Of a stretch of 35,795 bases of DNA, positions 18,749-26,980 are shown in pieces. The position numbers and the translations under genes were made by a program. Each line of letters opens with the position of its first letter. Position 1 is the stretch's first letter. The stretch is from JACDAN01 sp963827705 (GTDB lineage: Bacteria; Actinomycetota; Thermoleophilia; Gaiellales; Gaiellaceae), in contig CAWHBN010000003.1 in the NCBI GenBank assembly GCA_963827705.1, forward strand, positions 1-35,795, read 5' to 3'. The notes below the pieces were generated by a model, which searched no databases, was not told the origin of the DNA, and saw only the letters and a list, made by a program, of their open reading frames with translations.

Positions 18749-20424
18749 GACCCGCCGAGTACGCACCACCCTTCGACCCGCGCGACTACGTCGCGCCGCC
18801 CACGGACCCGCCGGAGGAGCGGATCGACGTCGGCATCCTGATCGTCGGCGCCGGCCCGGCGGGCCTTGCGTGCGCGATCCGCCTCGGCCAACTGCTCGAG
18901 GATTCGCCCGAGACTGCGGAGCGGCTCGGCGAGGTTCCCGTTGCCGTGCTCGAGAAGGGCAAGAGCGTCGGCGCCCACTCGCTGTCCGGCGCCGTCGTCA
19001 ACCCGCGCTCGCTTCGCCGGCTCTTCCGTGACCGGGTCCGCGTCGAGGAGATGCCGTTCTACGGGCCGGTCGACCGCGAGGGCGTCTACTACCTCACGAA
19101 GGGCTCTGCCCTGCGGATCCCGGCGCCGCCGACGATGCGCAACGACGGGAACTACATCGCGTCGCTGTCTCAGCTCACGCGCTGGCTTGGAGAGCAGGCG
19201 GAAGCCGGCGGCGCCTACATCCTCCCCGAGACTGCGGCAGAGAAGCTGCTCGTAGACGGAGCGAGAACCGTCGGCGTGCGGACGGGCGACAAGGGGCGCG
19301 GGCGTGACGGCGAGCCGCTCTCGAACTTCGAGCCCGGCTCCGACGTGACGGCCAAGGTGACCGTCCTCGCGGAGGGGACGCAGGGCCACCTCACCGGCGT
19401 CGCGATGGACCGGTTCAGCCTCGCAGGTGACAACCCGCAGGTCTGGGCGCTCGGCGTCAAGGAGGTCTGGAAGGTCCCGAAACCCCTCCACCGCATCATC
19501 CACACGATGGGCTGGCCGCTGCGCCACGGGCATGAGTACCGAGAGTTCGGCGGTTCCTTCATCTACCCGATGGGCGACGACATGGTCACGGTCGGGATGG
19601 TCGTCGGGCTCGACTACCGTGACTCCGAGGTCTCGCCCCACGACCTGCTCCAGCAGCTGAAGACCCACCCTCTCGTCCGAAAGGTTCTCAAGGGCGGCGA
19701 GCGGATCGGCTGGGGTGCGAAGACCATCCCCGAAGGCGGTTTCGTCGCCGTGCCTCAGCGCATGCACGCGCCCGGCCTGCTGATCACCGGAGACGGCGCC
19801 GGTTTCGTGAACGTGCCCGCGCTGAAGGGCATCCACTATGCGATCGAGTCTGGGCGGCTCGCTGCGGAGACGGCCTTCGCGGCGCTCCAGCGCGGGCGGA
19901 CGCCGTGGACGCCCGGCGCGCTGGCCGCGTATGACGAGGCGATTCGGGACACGTTCATCTGGACCGACCTGAAGCGCGTCCGCAACATGCGCCAGCCGTT
20001 CGGTCACGGCTTCTGGTTTGGCAGCGCCATGGCGGCGATGGCGACCATGACCTTCGGCATGTTCCCGCCCGGCAACAGGAAGACTCATCGAGACGCCGAG
20101 CAGGATCTGATCAAGACGAAACGCGCGTCGCGCTACCCGGAGCCGGACGGCAAGCTCACGTTCGACAAGCTCTCGTCCGTCTTCCTCTCCGGGAACAAGA
20201 CGCGGGACGACGCCCCGAACCACATCGTGCTGCGGACCGACGTGCCTGAAGGCGTTGCGCGGACGTGGGAGCAGATGTGCCCGGCTCAGGTCTACGAGGC
20301 CAAGGAGGGCGGCGGCGTCGAGGTCACGCCGTCGAATTGCGTCCAGTGCGGTGCGATCACCGCCAAGGGCGGACGCCTGACGCCGCCCGAGGGCGGCTCC
20401 GGGCCGGAGTACAAGCTCACCTAG
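18745..20424 (+). CDS. Electron transfer flavoprotein-ubiquinone oxidoreductase
   Basis: The 559-residue membrane-associated flavoprotein passes electrons from ETF to the quinone pool. Visible are the FAD motif ILIVGAGPAGLACAIRL (residues 31-47), SGAVVNPRSLRRLF, the quinone-domain segment GWGAKTIPEGGF, a second flavin motif GDGAGFVNVPALKGIHYAIESG, and the C-terminal ferredoxin-like domain. In the 4Fe-4S region I see Cys in MCPAQVYE and two in SNCVQCGAI, but no Cys where many family members have a fourth (C-x2-C-x2-C). GTG start overlaps the etfA stop. It links the acyl-CoA dehydrogenase to respiration. Confidence 0.92.
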   Translation: MRPAEYAPPFDPRDYVAPPTDPPEERIDVGILIVGAGPAGLACAIRLGQLLEDSPETAERLGEVPVAVLEKGKSVGAHSLSGAVVNPRSLRRLFRDRVRVEEMPFYGPVDREGVYYLTKGSALRIPAPPTMRNDGNYIASLSQLTRWLGEQAEAGGAYILPETAAEKLLVDGARTVGVRTGDKGRGRDGEPLSNFEPGSDVTAKVTVLAEGTQGHLTGVAMDRFSLAGDNPQVWALGVKEVWKVPKPLHRIIHTMGWPLRHGHEYREFGGSFIYPMGDDMVTVGMVVGLDYRDSEVSPHDLLQQLKTHPLVRKVLKGGERIGWGAKTIPEGGFVAVPQRMHAPGLLITGDGAGFVNVPALKGIHYAIESGRLAAETAFAALQRGRTPWTPGALAAYDEAIRDTFIWTDLKRVRNMRQPFGHGFWFGSAMAAMATMTFGMFPPGNRKTHRDAEQDLIKTKRASRYPEPDGKLTFDKLSSVFLSGNKTRDDAPNHIVLRTDVPEGVARTWEQMCPAQVYEAKEGGGVEVTPSNCVQCGAITAKGGRLTPPEGGSGPEYKLT

Positions 20425-20461
20425 CCGGGACCGCGACACGTCCATCACGCGCGAAGACGTC

Positions 20462-21373
20462 CTGGCAGCCCGAGAGGCGATCGCCGGACGGCTGCACCGG
20501 ACGCCGACCTTCAGCTCCGCGACGCTCGGGCCGCGCGTTTACTTGAAGGCCGAGCTCTTCCAGCGCACGGGGTCGTTCAAGCCGCGAGGCGTCCTTAACT
20601 CACTGAGTCGCCTTTCAGAGGAAGAGCGGCGCAGCGGCGTGATCGCCGCCTCGGCGGGGAACCATGCGCAGGCGCTCGCGTACTGCTCCGCCCTCGAGGG
20701 AATCGACGCGCTCCTCGTCATGTGGCGGACGGCCAGCGAGGCGAAGATCGCCGCGACGCGTGGCTACGGCGCGGAGGTCGACCTCGAGGCCGAGGGTCCC
20801 GCCGAGGTGTTCGAGCGGCTCGAGGAGCTCCGGCGGGAGACCGGCCGCACGCTCGTGCATCCGTTCGACTCCGCGAACACGATCGCGGGCCAGGGCACGG
20901 TCGGGCTGGAGATCGAAGAGGACGTCCCGGATGTGGACGTCGTCGTCGTCCCGGTCGGAGGCGGCGGGCTCATCTCAGGAATCGCCACCGCGCTTCCCGG
21001 GGTGCGCGTCGTGGGTGTCGAGCCGGTGCTCTCGAACTGCCTCACCGCCGCCCTCGAGGCCGGCCGCCCGGTGCCCGTCACTCCGACGTCGATTGCCGAC
21101 GGCCTCAACGCCCCGTTCGCCGGGGCCCTTCCGCTGGAGATCGTGCAGGAGCACGGGATCACGACCGTGCCGGTCGAGGAGGAGGAGATCGAAGCCTCGA
21201 TGCGCCTGCTGTACGAGCGCGCGAAGCTCGCGTGCGAGCCGGCAGGAGCGGTGGCCGTTGCCGCGCTTCTGAACGGCAAAATTCCCGCACATGAAGGCGA
21301 AAAGGTGGTCTGCGTCGTCACGGGCGGCAACGTCTCAGCCGAGACCGCCGCTGCTATCCTGGCCCGACAATGA
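20462..21373 (+). CDS. Threonine/serine dehydratase or racemase-type PLP enzyme; start codon unclear
   Basis: About 303 residues of a fold-type II PLP enzyme like catabolic threonine ammonia-lyase. The PLP lysine is in FQRTGSFKPRGVLN, the phosphate-binding glycine loop is PVGGGGLISGI, and the C-terminal PLP segment is VVCVVTGGN. No regulatory ACT domain follows, so a biosynthetic IlvA is unlikely. Family-like sequence begins at ITREDVLAAREAI (ATC, 20444), but the frame has no ATG, GTG or TTG between the in-frame stop at 20378 and TTG at 20543, which is too late. CTG at 20462 is the best start. A rare ATC start or a sequence error are alternatives. The stop overlaps the rpmE ATG (ATGA). Confidence 0.78.
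   Translation: MAAREAIAGRLHRTPTFSSATLGPRVYLKAELFQRTGSFKPRGVLNSLSRLSEEERRSGVIAASAGNHAQALAYCSALEGIDALLVMWRTASEAKIAATRGYGAEVDLEAEGPAEVFERLEELRRETGRTLVHPFDSANTIAGQGTVGLEIEEDVPDVDVVVVPVGGGGLISGIATALPGVRVVGVEPVLSNCLTAALEAGRPVPVTPTSIADGLNAPFAGALPLEIVQEHGITTVPVEEEEIEASMRLLYERAKLACEPAGAVAVAALLNGKIPAHEGEKVVCVVTGGNVSAETAAAILARQ
21355..21360 (+). promoter_or_regulatory. -10 hexamer TATCCT of rpmE
   Basis: TATCCT lies within the end of the dehydratase gene and ends 9 nt before the rpmE ATG. A second, leaderless start for the ribosomal protein is likely. Confidence 0.4.
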
Positions 21374-21588
21374 AGCCGGACATCCATCCCGAGTACGTCG
21401 TCGCGACCGTGCAGTGCTCCTGCGGGAACACGTTCGAGACGCGGTCCACGAAGGCAGAGATGCACGTCGAGATCTGCTCGAACTGCCACCCGTTCTACAC
21501 GGGCAAGCAGAAGCTCGTCGACACGGGCGGCCGGGTGGAGCGCTTCCAGCGGCGACTGGAGCGCGCCGGCGGCGCTCGCCGCGGCTGA
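21370..21588 (+). CDS. rpmE: 50S ribosomal protein L31
   Basis: The 72-residue L31 begins MKPDIHPEYVVATVQCSCGN and contains ICSNCHPFYTGKQKLVDTGGRVERF. Four cysteines (C-S-C and C-S-N-C) mark the zinc-binding (C+) form, which also stores zinc. The ATG overlaps the stop of the dehydratase gene. Position before the prfA-prmC-tsaC run agrees with actinobacterial order. A short repeat element (21602-21655) separates it from the DUF1385 gene. Confidence 0.95.
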   Translation: MKPDIHPEYVVATVQCSCGNTFETRSTKAEMHVEICSNCHPFYTGKQKLVDTGGRVERFQRRLERAGGARRG

Positions 21589-21601
21589 GCCTAGGCTGAG
21601 C

Positions 21602-21655
21602 TAGTGCCGCTTCAGACAATGCACGCCGGCAGCATCACCTGAAGGGGAACTAATG
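21602..21655 (+). repeat. Minimal version of the atpH/atpG leader element
   Basis: A 54-nt inverted-repeat element runs from TAG at 21602 to the ATG of the DUF1385 gene. The 5' arm TAGTGCCGCTTCAG (21602-21615) pairs with CTGAAGGGGAACTA (21639-21652) over 14 positions with two mismatches, enclosing the Shine-Dalgarno AAGGGG. It aligns with the two ends of the element before atpG (32704-32735 and 32851-32875) as if the central ~115 nt had been removed. One stem pair is T-A here and C-G before atpG, a compensatory change. By eye about 9 of 51 aligned bases differ outside a 3-nt gap. Confidence 0.7.
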
Positions 21656-22567
21656 GCAGCTCCGATTGGGGGTCAGGCAGTCCTCGAGGGCGTGATGATG
21701 CGCGGCCCCTCGAACTGGACGCTCGCGGTCCGGAAGGTGGACGGCGAGATCGCCACGGTCGAGCGGGACATCCAGTCGGTCATGCTCCGGCACCGGTTCT
21801 TCCGGCTGCCGATCATCCGCGGGATCGTCGCGCTCGGCGAGTCGCTCGCGATCGGCTTCCGCGCGCTGGCGATCTCCGCCAATTACGCGGCGCAGGAGGA
21901 GGGCGACGACGAGGAGGTCTCGACCGAGATCGGCCGCGGCGCGCTGATCTTCGCGTTCGCGGTCGCGATCGGTTTTGCCATCGTGCTCTTCAAAGTCACT
22001 CCCGCCCTGATTGCGAGCTGGCTGCCGTTCGACGACACCGGCCAGTTCGTCGTCATCGAGGGTCTGATCCGCGTTTCGATCTTCATCCTCTACCTCGTCC
22101 TCATCTCGTTCCTGCCGGATCTCAAGCGCGTGTTCCAGTACCACGCCGCCGAGCACAAGGCGATCAATGCCTACGAGGCCGGCGAGGAGCTGACGCCGGA
22201 GACCGTGCAGCGCTTCAGCCTCATCCACCCGCGCTGCGGCACGGCGTTCCTGCTCTGGGTAATGGTGATCGCGATCTTCGTCTTCGCGTTCCTCGGCCAG
22301 CCTCCCTTGCACTGGCTGATCGTCTCGCGGATCGCCCTGCTCCCGGTCATCGCCGGGATCGCCTATGAGCTGATCCGGTTCGCCGGGAAGCACACCGACA
22401 ACCGCCTCCTGATGACGCTGCTCGCGCCGGGGCTCTGGCTCCAGCGGCTCACCACGCGCGAGCCGTCGCTCGACCAGCTCGAAGTCTCGATCCGCGCGCT
22501 GAAGGACGTCCTCCGGCGAGAGGGCCGCCTCGACCCTGCCGAGCGCAAGGTCGAGGTCATGGCGTAG
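21653..22567 (+). CDS. DUF1385 membrane protein (YqhQ-like)
   Basis: The 304-residue protein belongs to DUF1385, an uncharacterised membrane family. It begins with the family signature IGGQAVLEGVMMRGP, has hydrophobic segments near residues 100-120, 135-155, 200-225 and 228-245, and carries the conserved YHAAEHKAINAYE and HPRCGTAFL motifs. The His, Glu and Cys in these motifs could bind metal, but no reaction is established. Translation starts at the ATG that closes a short inverted-repeat element hiding the Shine-Dalgarno, so expression may be regulated at translation. Followed by prfA after 18 nt. Confidence 0.88.
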   Translation: MAAPIGGQAVLEGVMMRGPSNWTLAVRKVDGEIATVERDIQSVMLRHRFFRLPIIRGIVALGESLAIGFRALAISANYAAQEEGDDEEVSTEIGRGALIFAFAVAIGFAIVLFKVTPALIASWLPFDDTGQFVVIEGLIRVSIFILYLVLISFLPDLKRVFQYHAAEHKAINAYEAGEELTPETVQRFSLIHPRCGTAFLLWVMVIAIFVFAFLGQPPLHWLIVSRIALLPVIAGIAYELIRFAGKHTDNRLLMTLLAPGLWLQRLTTREPSLDQLEVSIRALKDVLRREGRLDPAERKVEVMA

Positions 22568-22572
22568 GGGTC

Positions 22573-22578
22573 TAACCT
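22573..22578 (+). promoter_or_regulatory. -10 hexamer TAACCT of prfA
   Basis: TAACCT ends 7 nt before the prfA ATG, in the 18-nt gap after the DUF1385 gene. It is the same hexamer as at 12654. Confidence 0.45.
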
Positions 22579-22585
22579 TTCCGGC

Positions 22586-23632
22586 ATGGCCGGGATCGAC
22601 GACCTCGTCGACGAGCTGGTGCGCTCGTATGAAGAAGCGCAGGGGCGCATGTCCGACCCTGCCGTCTACAACGACCACCGCGAGGCAGCCGACGCCGGTC
22701 GCCGCCTGAAGGAGCTCGAGGGCCCGTACAAGCTGGCGCAGCAGTGGCGCTCGGCGCAGGAGGACCTCCAGGCCACGCGCGACGATCCCGAGCTCGCGTC
22801 GCTCGCGCCCGACCCCGCCGAGATCGCGCGGCTCGAGGAGGAGCTGAAGCTCGCGCTCGTCGAGGCGGATCCGGCCGATCGGAAAGACGTCATCGTGGAG
22901 GTCCGTCAGGGCGTGGGCGGCGACGAGGCAGGCCTGTGGGCGGCGGATGTCTACCGCATGCTGACGCGGTACGCCGAGCGTCGTGGCTACTCGACCGAGG
23001 AGCTCTCCGCGAGCCCCAACGAGGGCGGCGGCTTCAAGGAAGTGACCTTCGCCGTCAAGGGTGACGGCGCCTACTCGGTCTTCAAGTGGGAGGGGGGCAC
23101 GCACCGCGTGCAGCGCGTCCCGGCAACGGAATCGCAGGGCCGCATCCACACGTCGACGGCGACGGTGGCCGTCATGCCGGAGGCCGAGGAGGTCGAGGTG
23201 GAGATCGACCCGAACGACCTCAAGATCGACGTGTACCGCTCGACCGGGCCGGGCGGGCAGAGCGTCAATACGACCGACTCCGCCGTCCGGATCACCCACC
23301 TCCCGACGAATCTCGTCGTCTCGATGCAGGACGAGAAGTCCCAGATCCAAAACCGCGCGAAGGCCCTGCGCGTTCTGCGAGCGCGGCTCTACGAGCTCGA
23401 GCGGGCGAAGCAGCGGGCCGAGCTCGAGAGCGCCCGGCGGTCCCAGATCGGGAGCGGAGAGCGGGCGGAGAAGATCCGCACCTACAACTTCCCGGAGAAC
23501 CGCGTCACGGATCACCGGGTCAAGCTGACCGCGCACCGGCTCGATGCGGTGCTCGGCGGCGAGCTGGACGAGTTCACCGGCGCGCTGGGCGACGAGGAGC
23601 GGCGCCGGGCGCTTGAATCCGCTGCGGTGTGA
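22586..23632 (+). CDS. prfA: Peptide chain release factor 1
   Basis: The 348-residue class I release factor ends translation at UAA and UAG. It has the GGQ motif (STGPGGQSVNTTDSAVRITH) for peptidyl-tRNA hydrolysis and the P-A-T tripeptide (RVPATESQGR) that marks RF1 rather than RF2. Length and N-terminal coiled domain are typical. It is followed, with 4-nt overlap, by prmC, whose product methylates the GGQ glutamine. The ATG lies 7 nt after a TAACCT hexamer. Confidence 0.97.
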   Translation: MAGIDDLVDELVRSYEEAQGRMSDPAVYNDHREAADAGRRLKELEGPYKLAQQWRSAQEDLQATRDDPELASLAPDPAEIARLEEELKLALVEADPADRKDVIVEVRQGVGGDEAGLWAADVYRMLTRYAERRGYSTEELSASPNEGGGFKEVTFAVKGDGAYSVFKWEGGTHRVQRVPATESQGRIHTSTATVAVMPEAEEVEVEIDPNDLKIDVYRSTGPGGQSVNTTDSAVRITHLPTNLVVSMQDEKSQIQNRAKALRVLRARLYELERAKQRAELESARRSQIGSGERAEKIRTYNFPENRVTDHRVKLTAHRLDAVLGGELDEFTGALGDEERRRALESAAV

Positions 23633-24453
23633 CGGTTCGAGAGGCTCTCGCCGAAGGCGCGGCCTCGCTCGAGCGGGCGGAATGTCCTTCGCCGGACGTG
23701 GACGCCGAATGGCTGCTCGCCCATGTGCTCGGGTGCCGCCGAAGTGAGCTGCTCATCCGTGGACAGAATCTCTCGTCCGACGAGCTCGACCGGTTCCGCG
23801 CGCTCGTCGCGCGGCGAGCCTCGCGCGAGCCACTTGCCTACATCCTCGGCGAGTGGGGCTTCCGGCGGCTGACGCTCGTCGTCGATCCGCGCGTCCTGAT
23901 CCCGCGGCCGGAGACCGAGAGCGTCGTCGAGCGCTGCCTCGATCTTCTCCGGGACGTCGAGGCTCCGACAGTCCTCGAGATCGGCGTCGGCTCCGGAGCG
24001 ATCGCGCTTGCGATTGCGGACGAGCTGTCCGACGCCCGGATCGTCGCGACCGACGTCTCGTCGGCCGCGCTCGAGGTCGCGGAGGAGAACCGGCGCCGAG
24101 CGTCCCTGAACGGACGGGTGCGGTTCGTGCACGGTGACCTCCTCGCGGGAGAGAAGGGCCCGTTCCACCTCGTGGTCTCCAACCCGCCGTACGTCGACTC
24201 CGCCGATCTCGACGCGCTCGAGCCCGAGCTGCGCACCGAGCCGCGAGAGGCGCTGATCGGCGAAGGCGGCCACGAGGCGGTCGCCCGCGCGGCGCTCGAG
24301 ACGCTCGTTCCGGGCGGCGCGCTCGTGCTCGAGGTCGGCGACGGACAGGCCACGGAGGTCGCAGCACTGCTGCGGGAGCTCGGTTTCCGTGAGGTTCGTG
24401 TCTCGGAGGACCTGGCCGGCCGCGAGCGGGTGGTCGAGGGACTCGGGCCGTGA
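23629..24453 (+). CDS. prmC: Release factor glutamine methyltransferase
   Basis: The 274-residue SAM-dependent methyltransferase modifies the Gln of the GGQ motif in release factors. It has an N-terminal helical substrate domain (EPLAYILGEWGFRRL), the SAM-binding VLEIGVGSGAIALAIA and the catalytic NPPYV motif. GTG start overlaps the prfA stop (GTGTGA), and the stop overlaps the next GTG, giving a tight prfA-prmC-tsaC unit as in other actinobacteria. Confidence 0.95.
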   Translation: MTVREALAEGAASLERAECPSPDVDAEWLLAHVLGCRRSELLIRGQNLSSDELDRFRALVARRASREPLAYILGEWGFRRLTLVVDPRVLIPRPETESVVERCLDLLRDVEAPTVLEIGVGSGAIALAIADELSDARIVATDVSSAALEVAEENRRRASLNGRVRFVHGDLLAGEKGPFHLVVSNPPYVDSADLDALEPELRTEPREALIGEGGHEAVARAALETLVPGGALVLEVGDGQATEVAALLRELGFREVRVSEDLAGRERVVEGLGP

Positions 24454-25019
24454 CCGACGCAGTGGTCGAGGCGATCCGGGCCGGCCGGCCCGTGATCCTC
24501 CCGACCGACACCGTCTACGGCCTCGCCGCCGACGCGTTCGACGAGGAGGCGGTGAGAGCTCTGTACCGCCTCAAGGGGCGAGGCGAGAGCCAGCCGACCG
24601 CCCTGCTGGCGGCCAGCGCCGACGTCGTCTACGAGGCGGTCCCGGAGCTCCGGGGCCGGGTGCTGCTCCGCGGGGGCTACACGCTGATCCTCCCGAACCC
24701 CGCGCGGCGTCTCCCCTGGCTGACCGGCGACCGAGCCGAAACGATCGGCGTGAGGATCCCGGATCTGACCGGCGAGGCCCGAGCGGTTCTCGACCAGGTC
24801 GGAGCGCTGGCGGCGACGAGCGCGAACCTTCCGGGCGAGCCGGATCCCCGGCGCCTGGAGGATGTCCCTGAAGCGCTTCGAGTCGGATCGGCGGCCGCGA
24901 TCGACGGGGGAGAGCTGCCCGGCACGCCGTCCACGGTCATCGATCTCACGGCCCCCGATCCGGTCGTGATTCGAGAGGGCGCGGCTCCATCCGACGAGGC
25001 GCTCGCTCAGCTCGCCTGA
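24450..25019 (+). CDS. tsaC: Threonylcarbamoyl-AMP synthase (TsaC/Sua5/YrdC)
   Basis: The 189-residue YrdC-domain protein makes threonylcarbamoyl-AMP from threonine, bicarbonate and ATP for the t6A base at position 37 of tRNAs. Visible motifs are ILPTDTVYGLAADA, YRLKGR, YTLILPN and ATSANLPGE. The extra Sua5 domain is absent. GTG start overlaps the prmC stop by 4 nt. Position matches the Sua5-family gene of the mycobacterial prfA-hemK-atp region. Confidence 0.93.
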   Translation: MTDAVVEAIRAGRPVILPTDTVYGLAADAFDEEAVRALYRLKGRGESQPTALLAASADVVYEAVPELRGRVLLRGGYTLILPNPARRLPWLTGDRAETIGVRIPDLTGEARAVLDQVGALAATSANLPGEPDPRRLEDVPEALRVGSAAAIDGGELPGTPSTVIDLTAPDPVVIREGAAPSDEALAQLA

Positions 25020-25027
25020 GGCCCGGA

Positions 25028-25033
25028 TACGAT
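25028..25033 (+). promoter_or_regulatory. -10 hexamer TACGAT of glyA
   Basis: TACGAT overlaps the first possible ATG (25032) and ends 7 nt before the second (25041). If it is the promoter, only the second ATG can be the start of a leaderless message. Confidence 0.45.
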
Positions 25034-25040
25034 GGCGGCG

Positions 25041-26333
25041 ATGGCCGTTGCGCAGGAGACGCTCGACCAGCTCCGCACCGCGGGTCTCACCGACGTCGAT
25101 CCCGAGATCGCCGACCTGCTCGGCCAGGAGCTCGAGCGGCAGCGGAGGCAGATCGAGCTCATCGCCTCCGAGAACTTCACCTGGCCCGCGGTGTTCGAGG
25201 CCGTCGGCAGCACGCCGACCAACAAGTACGCGGAGGGGTACCCCGGCAAGCGCTACTACGGCGGGTGCGAGGTCGTCGACGAGATCGAGCAGCTGGCGAT
25301 CGATCGCGCGAAGTCGCTCTTCGGAGCCGACCACGCGAACGTCCAGCCGCATGCCGGCGCACAGACGAACATGGCCGTCTACATGGCGGCGCTGAAGCCC
25401 GGCGACACGATCCTCTCGCTCGAGCTCTCGCACGGCGGCCACCTCACACACGGCCTCAAGGTCAACTTCTCGGGCCGGCTCTACACGATCGTCCACTACG
25501 GCGTCTCGCGCGAGACGAACATGGTCGACTACGACGACGTGCTCCACCTCGCGAAGGAGCACCGGCCGAACCTGATCGTCTGCGGCGGGTCGGCGTACCC
25601 CCGCACCGTGGAGACCGACCAGTTCCGGAAGATCGCGGACGAGGTCGGGGCACTCCTCCTCTGTGACATGGCCCACTTCGCCGGGCTCGTCGCCGCCGGT
25701 CTGCATCCGAACCCGGTCGAGCACTGCGACTTCGTCACCTCGACGACGCACAAGACGCTCGCCGGGCCGCGCGCCGGGTTCGTCCTCTGCCGCGAGGAGC
25801 ACGCGCAGGCCGTCGACCGGGCCGTCTTCCCCGGGATGCAGGGCGGGCCGCTACAGCACACGATCGCGGCGAAGGCGACCTGCTTCCGGATCGCGGCCAC
25901 CGAGGCGTTCAAGGATTACCAGCGTCAGGTGCGCGCGAACGCGGACACGCTCTCGGACACGCTGATGAAGGGCGGCCTCGACGTCCTCACCGGAGGCACC
26001 GACACCCACCTCCTCCAGCTCGACCTGCGCGGCACGGACTGGACCGGCAAGGACGCGGAGGAGCGGCTCGCCGACGTCAAGCTCACCGTGAACCGCAACA
26101 CGGTGCCCTTCGACGAGCAGCCGCCGACCGTCGCCTCGGGAGTCAGGATCGGCACCCCTGCGGCGACCATGCGCGGCTTCGTCGAGGAGGACTTCGCCGA
26201 GGTCGGACAGGTCATCGTCGAGGCGCTGGGCGAGGGCGCCGACGTCGCGGCCCTCGCCGCCCGGAGCGCCGCTCTCTGCGACAAGCATCCGCTCTATCCG
26301 GGATTCCGCGGCTTCACGACGTACGTCGCGTGA
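25041..26333 (+). CDS. glyA: Serine hydroxymethyltransferase
   Basis: The 430-residue PLP enzyme interconverts serine and glycine with tetrahydrofolate. It has the N-terminal IELIASENF, the YAEGYPGKRYYGGCE loop, the PLP lysine (Lys238) in STTHKTLAGPRAGF and the C-terminal RIGTPAATMRGF. I prefer ATG 25041 (MAVAQETLDQ) because the -10 hexamer TACGAT covers the earlier ATG at 25032; the upstream start would add three residues. The stop overlaps the GTG of upp. glyA and upp are inserted between tsaC and the wecA-like gene, which are neighbours in mycobacteria. Confidence 0.95.
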   Translation: MAVAQETLDQLRTAGLTDVDPEIADLLGQELERQRRQIELIASENFTWPAVFEAVGSTPTNKYAEGYPGKRYYGGCEVVDEIEQLAIDRAKSLFGADHANVQPHAGAQTNMAVYMAALKPGDTILSLELSHGGHLTHGLKVNFSGRLYTIVHYGVSRETNMVDYDDVLHLAKEHRPNLIVCGGSAYPRTVETDQFRKIADEVGALLLCDMAHFAGLVAAGLHPNPVEHCDFVTSTTHKTLAGPRAGFVLCREEHAQAVDRAVFPGMQGGPLQHTIAAKATCFRIAATEAFKDYQRQVRANADTLSDTLMKGGLDVLTGGTDTHLLQLDLRGTDWTGKDAEERLADVKLTVNRNTVPFDEQPPTVASGVRIGTPAATMRGFVEEDFAEVGQVIVEALGEGADVAALAARSAALCDKHPLYPGFRGFTTYVA

Positions 26334-26974
26334 CCGCCGTCGCGACCGAACGGCTGATCGAGGTCAAGCACCCTCTGGTGCAGCACAAGCTCTCGTACCT
26401 GCGCGAGCAGGACACGCCGACCGTCCACTTCCGCAAGATCGCGAACGAGGTCACGCTGCTCCTCACCTACGAGGCGACGAAGGACTTCCCGACCGAGGAC
26501 GTCGAGATCGAGACCCCGCTCGAGCGGACGACCGTGCAGCGCATCTCCGGGAAAAAGGTCGCCGTTTGCCCTGTGCTCCGCGCCGGGATGGGGATGCTCG
26601 ACGGGGTGCTGTCGCTCGTCTCCGGCGCGCGGGTCGGGTTCATCGGCCTGTACCGCGACGAGGAGACGCTCGAGCCGGTCGAGTACTACGTCAAGCTGCC
26701 GAGCGACCTCGAGGACCGCGACGCGATCGTGCTCGACCCGATGCTCGCGACGGGGAACTCGAGCGTCGCGGCGATCGCGAAGGTCAAGGACGCCGGCGCC
26801 CGCACGGTCACGCTCGTCTGTCTCGTCGCCGCGCCGGAGGGAATCGAGCGCGTGCACGCGGAGCACCCCGAGGTCCGGATCGTCACGGCATCCATCGACC
26901 GGGGCTTGAACGAGAAGGGGTACATCGTCCCGGGACTCGGCGACGCCGGAGACCGCCTGTACGGCACGAAGTAG
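26330..26974 (+). CDS. upp: Uracil phosphoribosyltransferase
   Basis: The 214-residue salvage enzyme makes UMP from uracil and PRPP. It has the PRPP-binding segment VLDPMLATGNSS, the VCPVLRAGMGML segment and the uracil-binding C-terminus YIVPGLGDAGDRLYGTK. Length is normal. GTG start within the glyA stop (GTGA). Ends 6 nt before the TTG of the next gene. Confidence 0.95.
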   Translation: MTAVATERLIEVKHPLVQHKLSYLREQDTPTVHFRKIANEVTLLLTYEATKDFPTEDVEIETPLERTTVQRISGKKVAVCPVLRAGMGMLDGVLSLVSGARVGFIGLYRDEETLEPVEYYVKLPSDLEDRDAIVLDPMLATGNSSVAAIAKVKDAGARTVTLVCLVAAPEGIERVHAEHPEVRIVTASIDRGLNEKGYIVPGLGDAGDRLYGTK

Positions 26975-26980
26975 GGGTCG

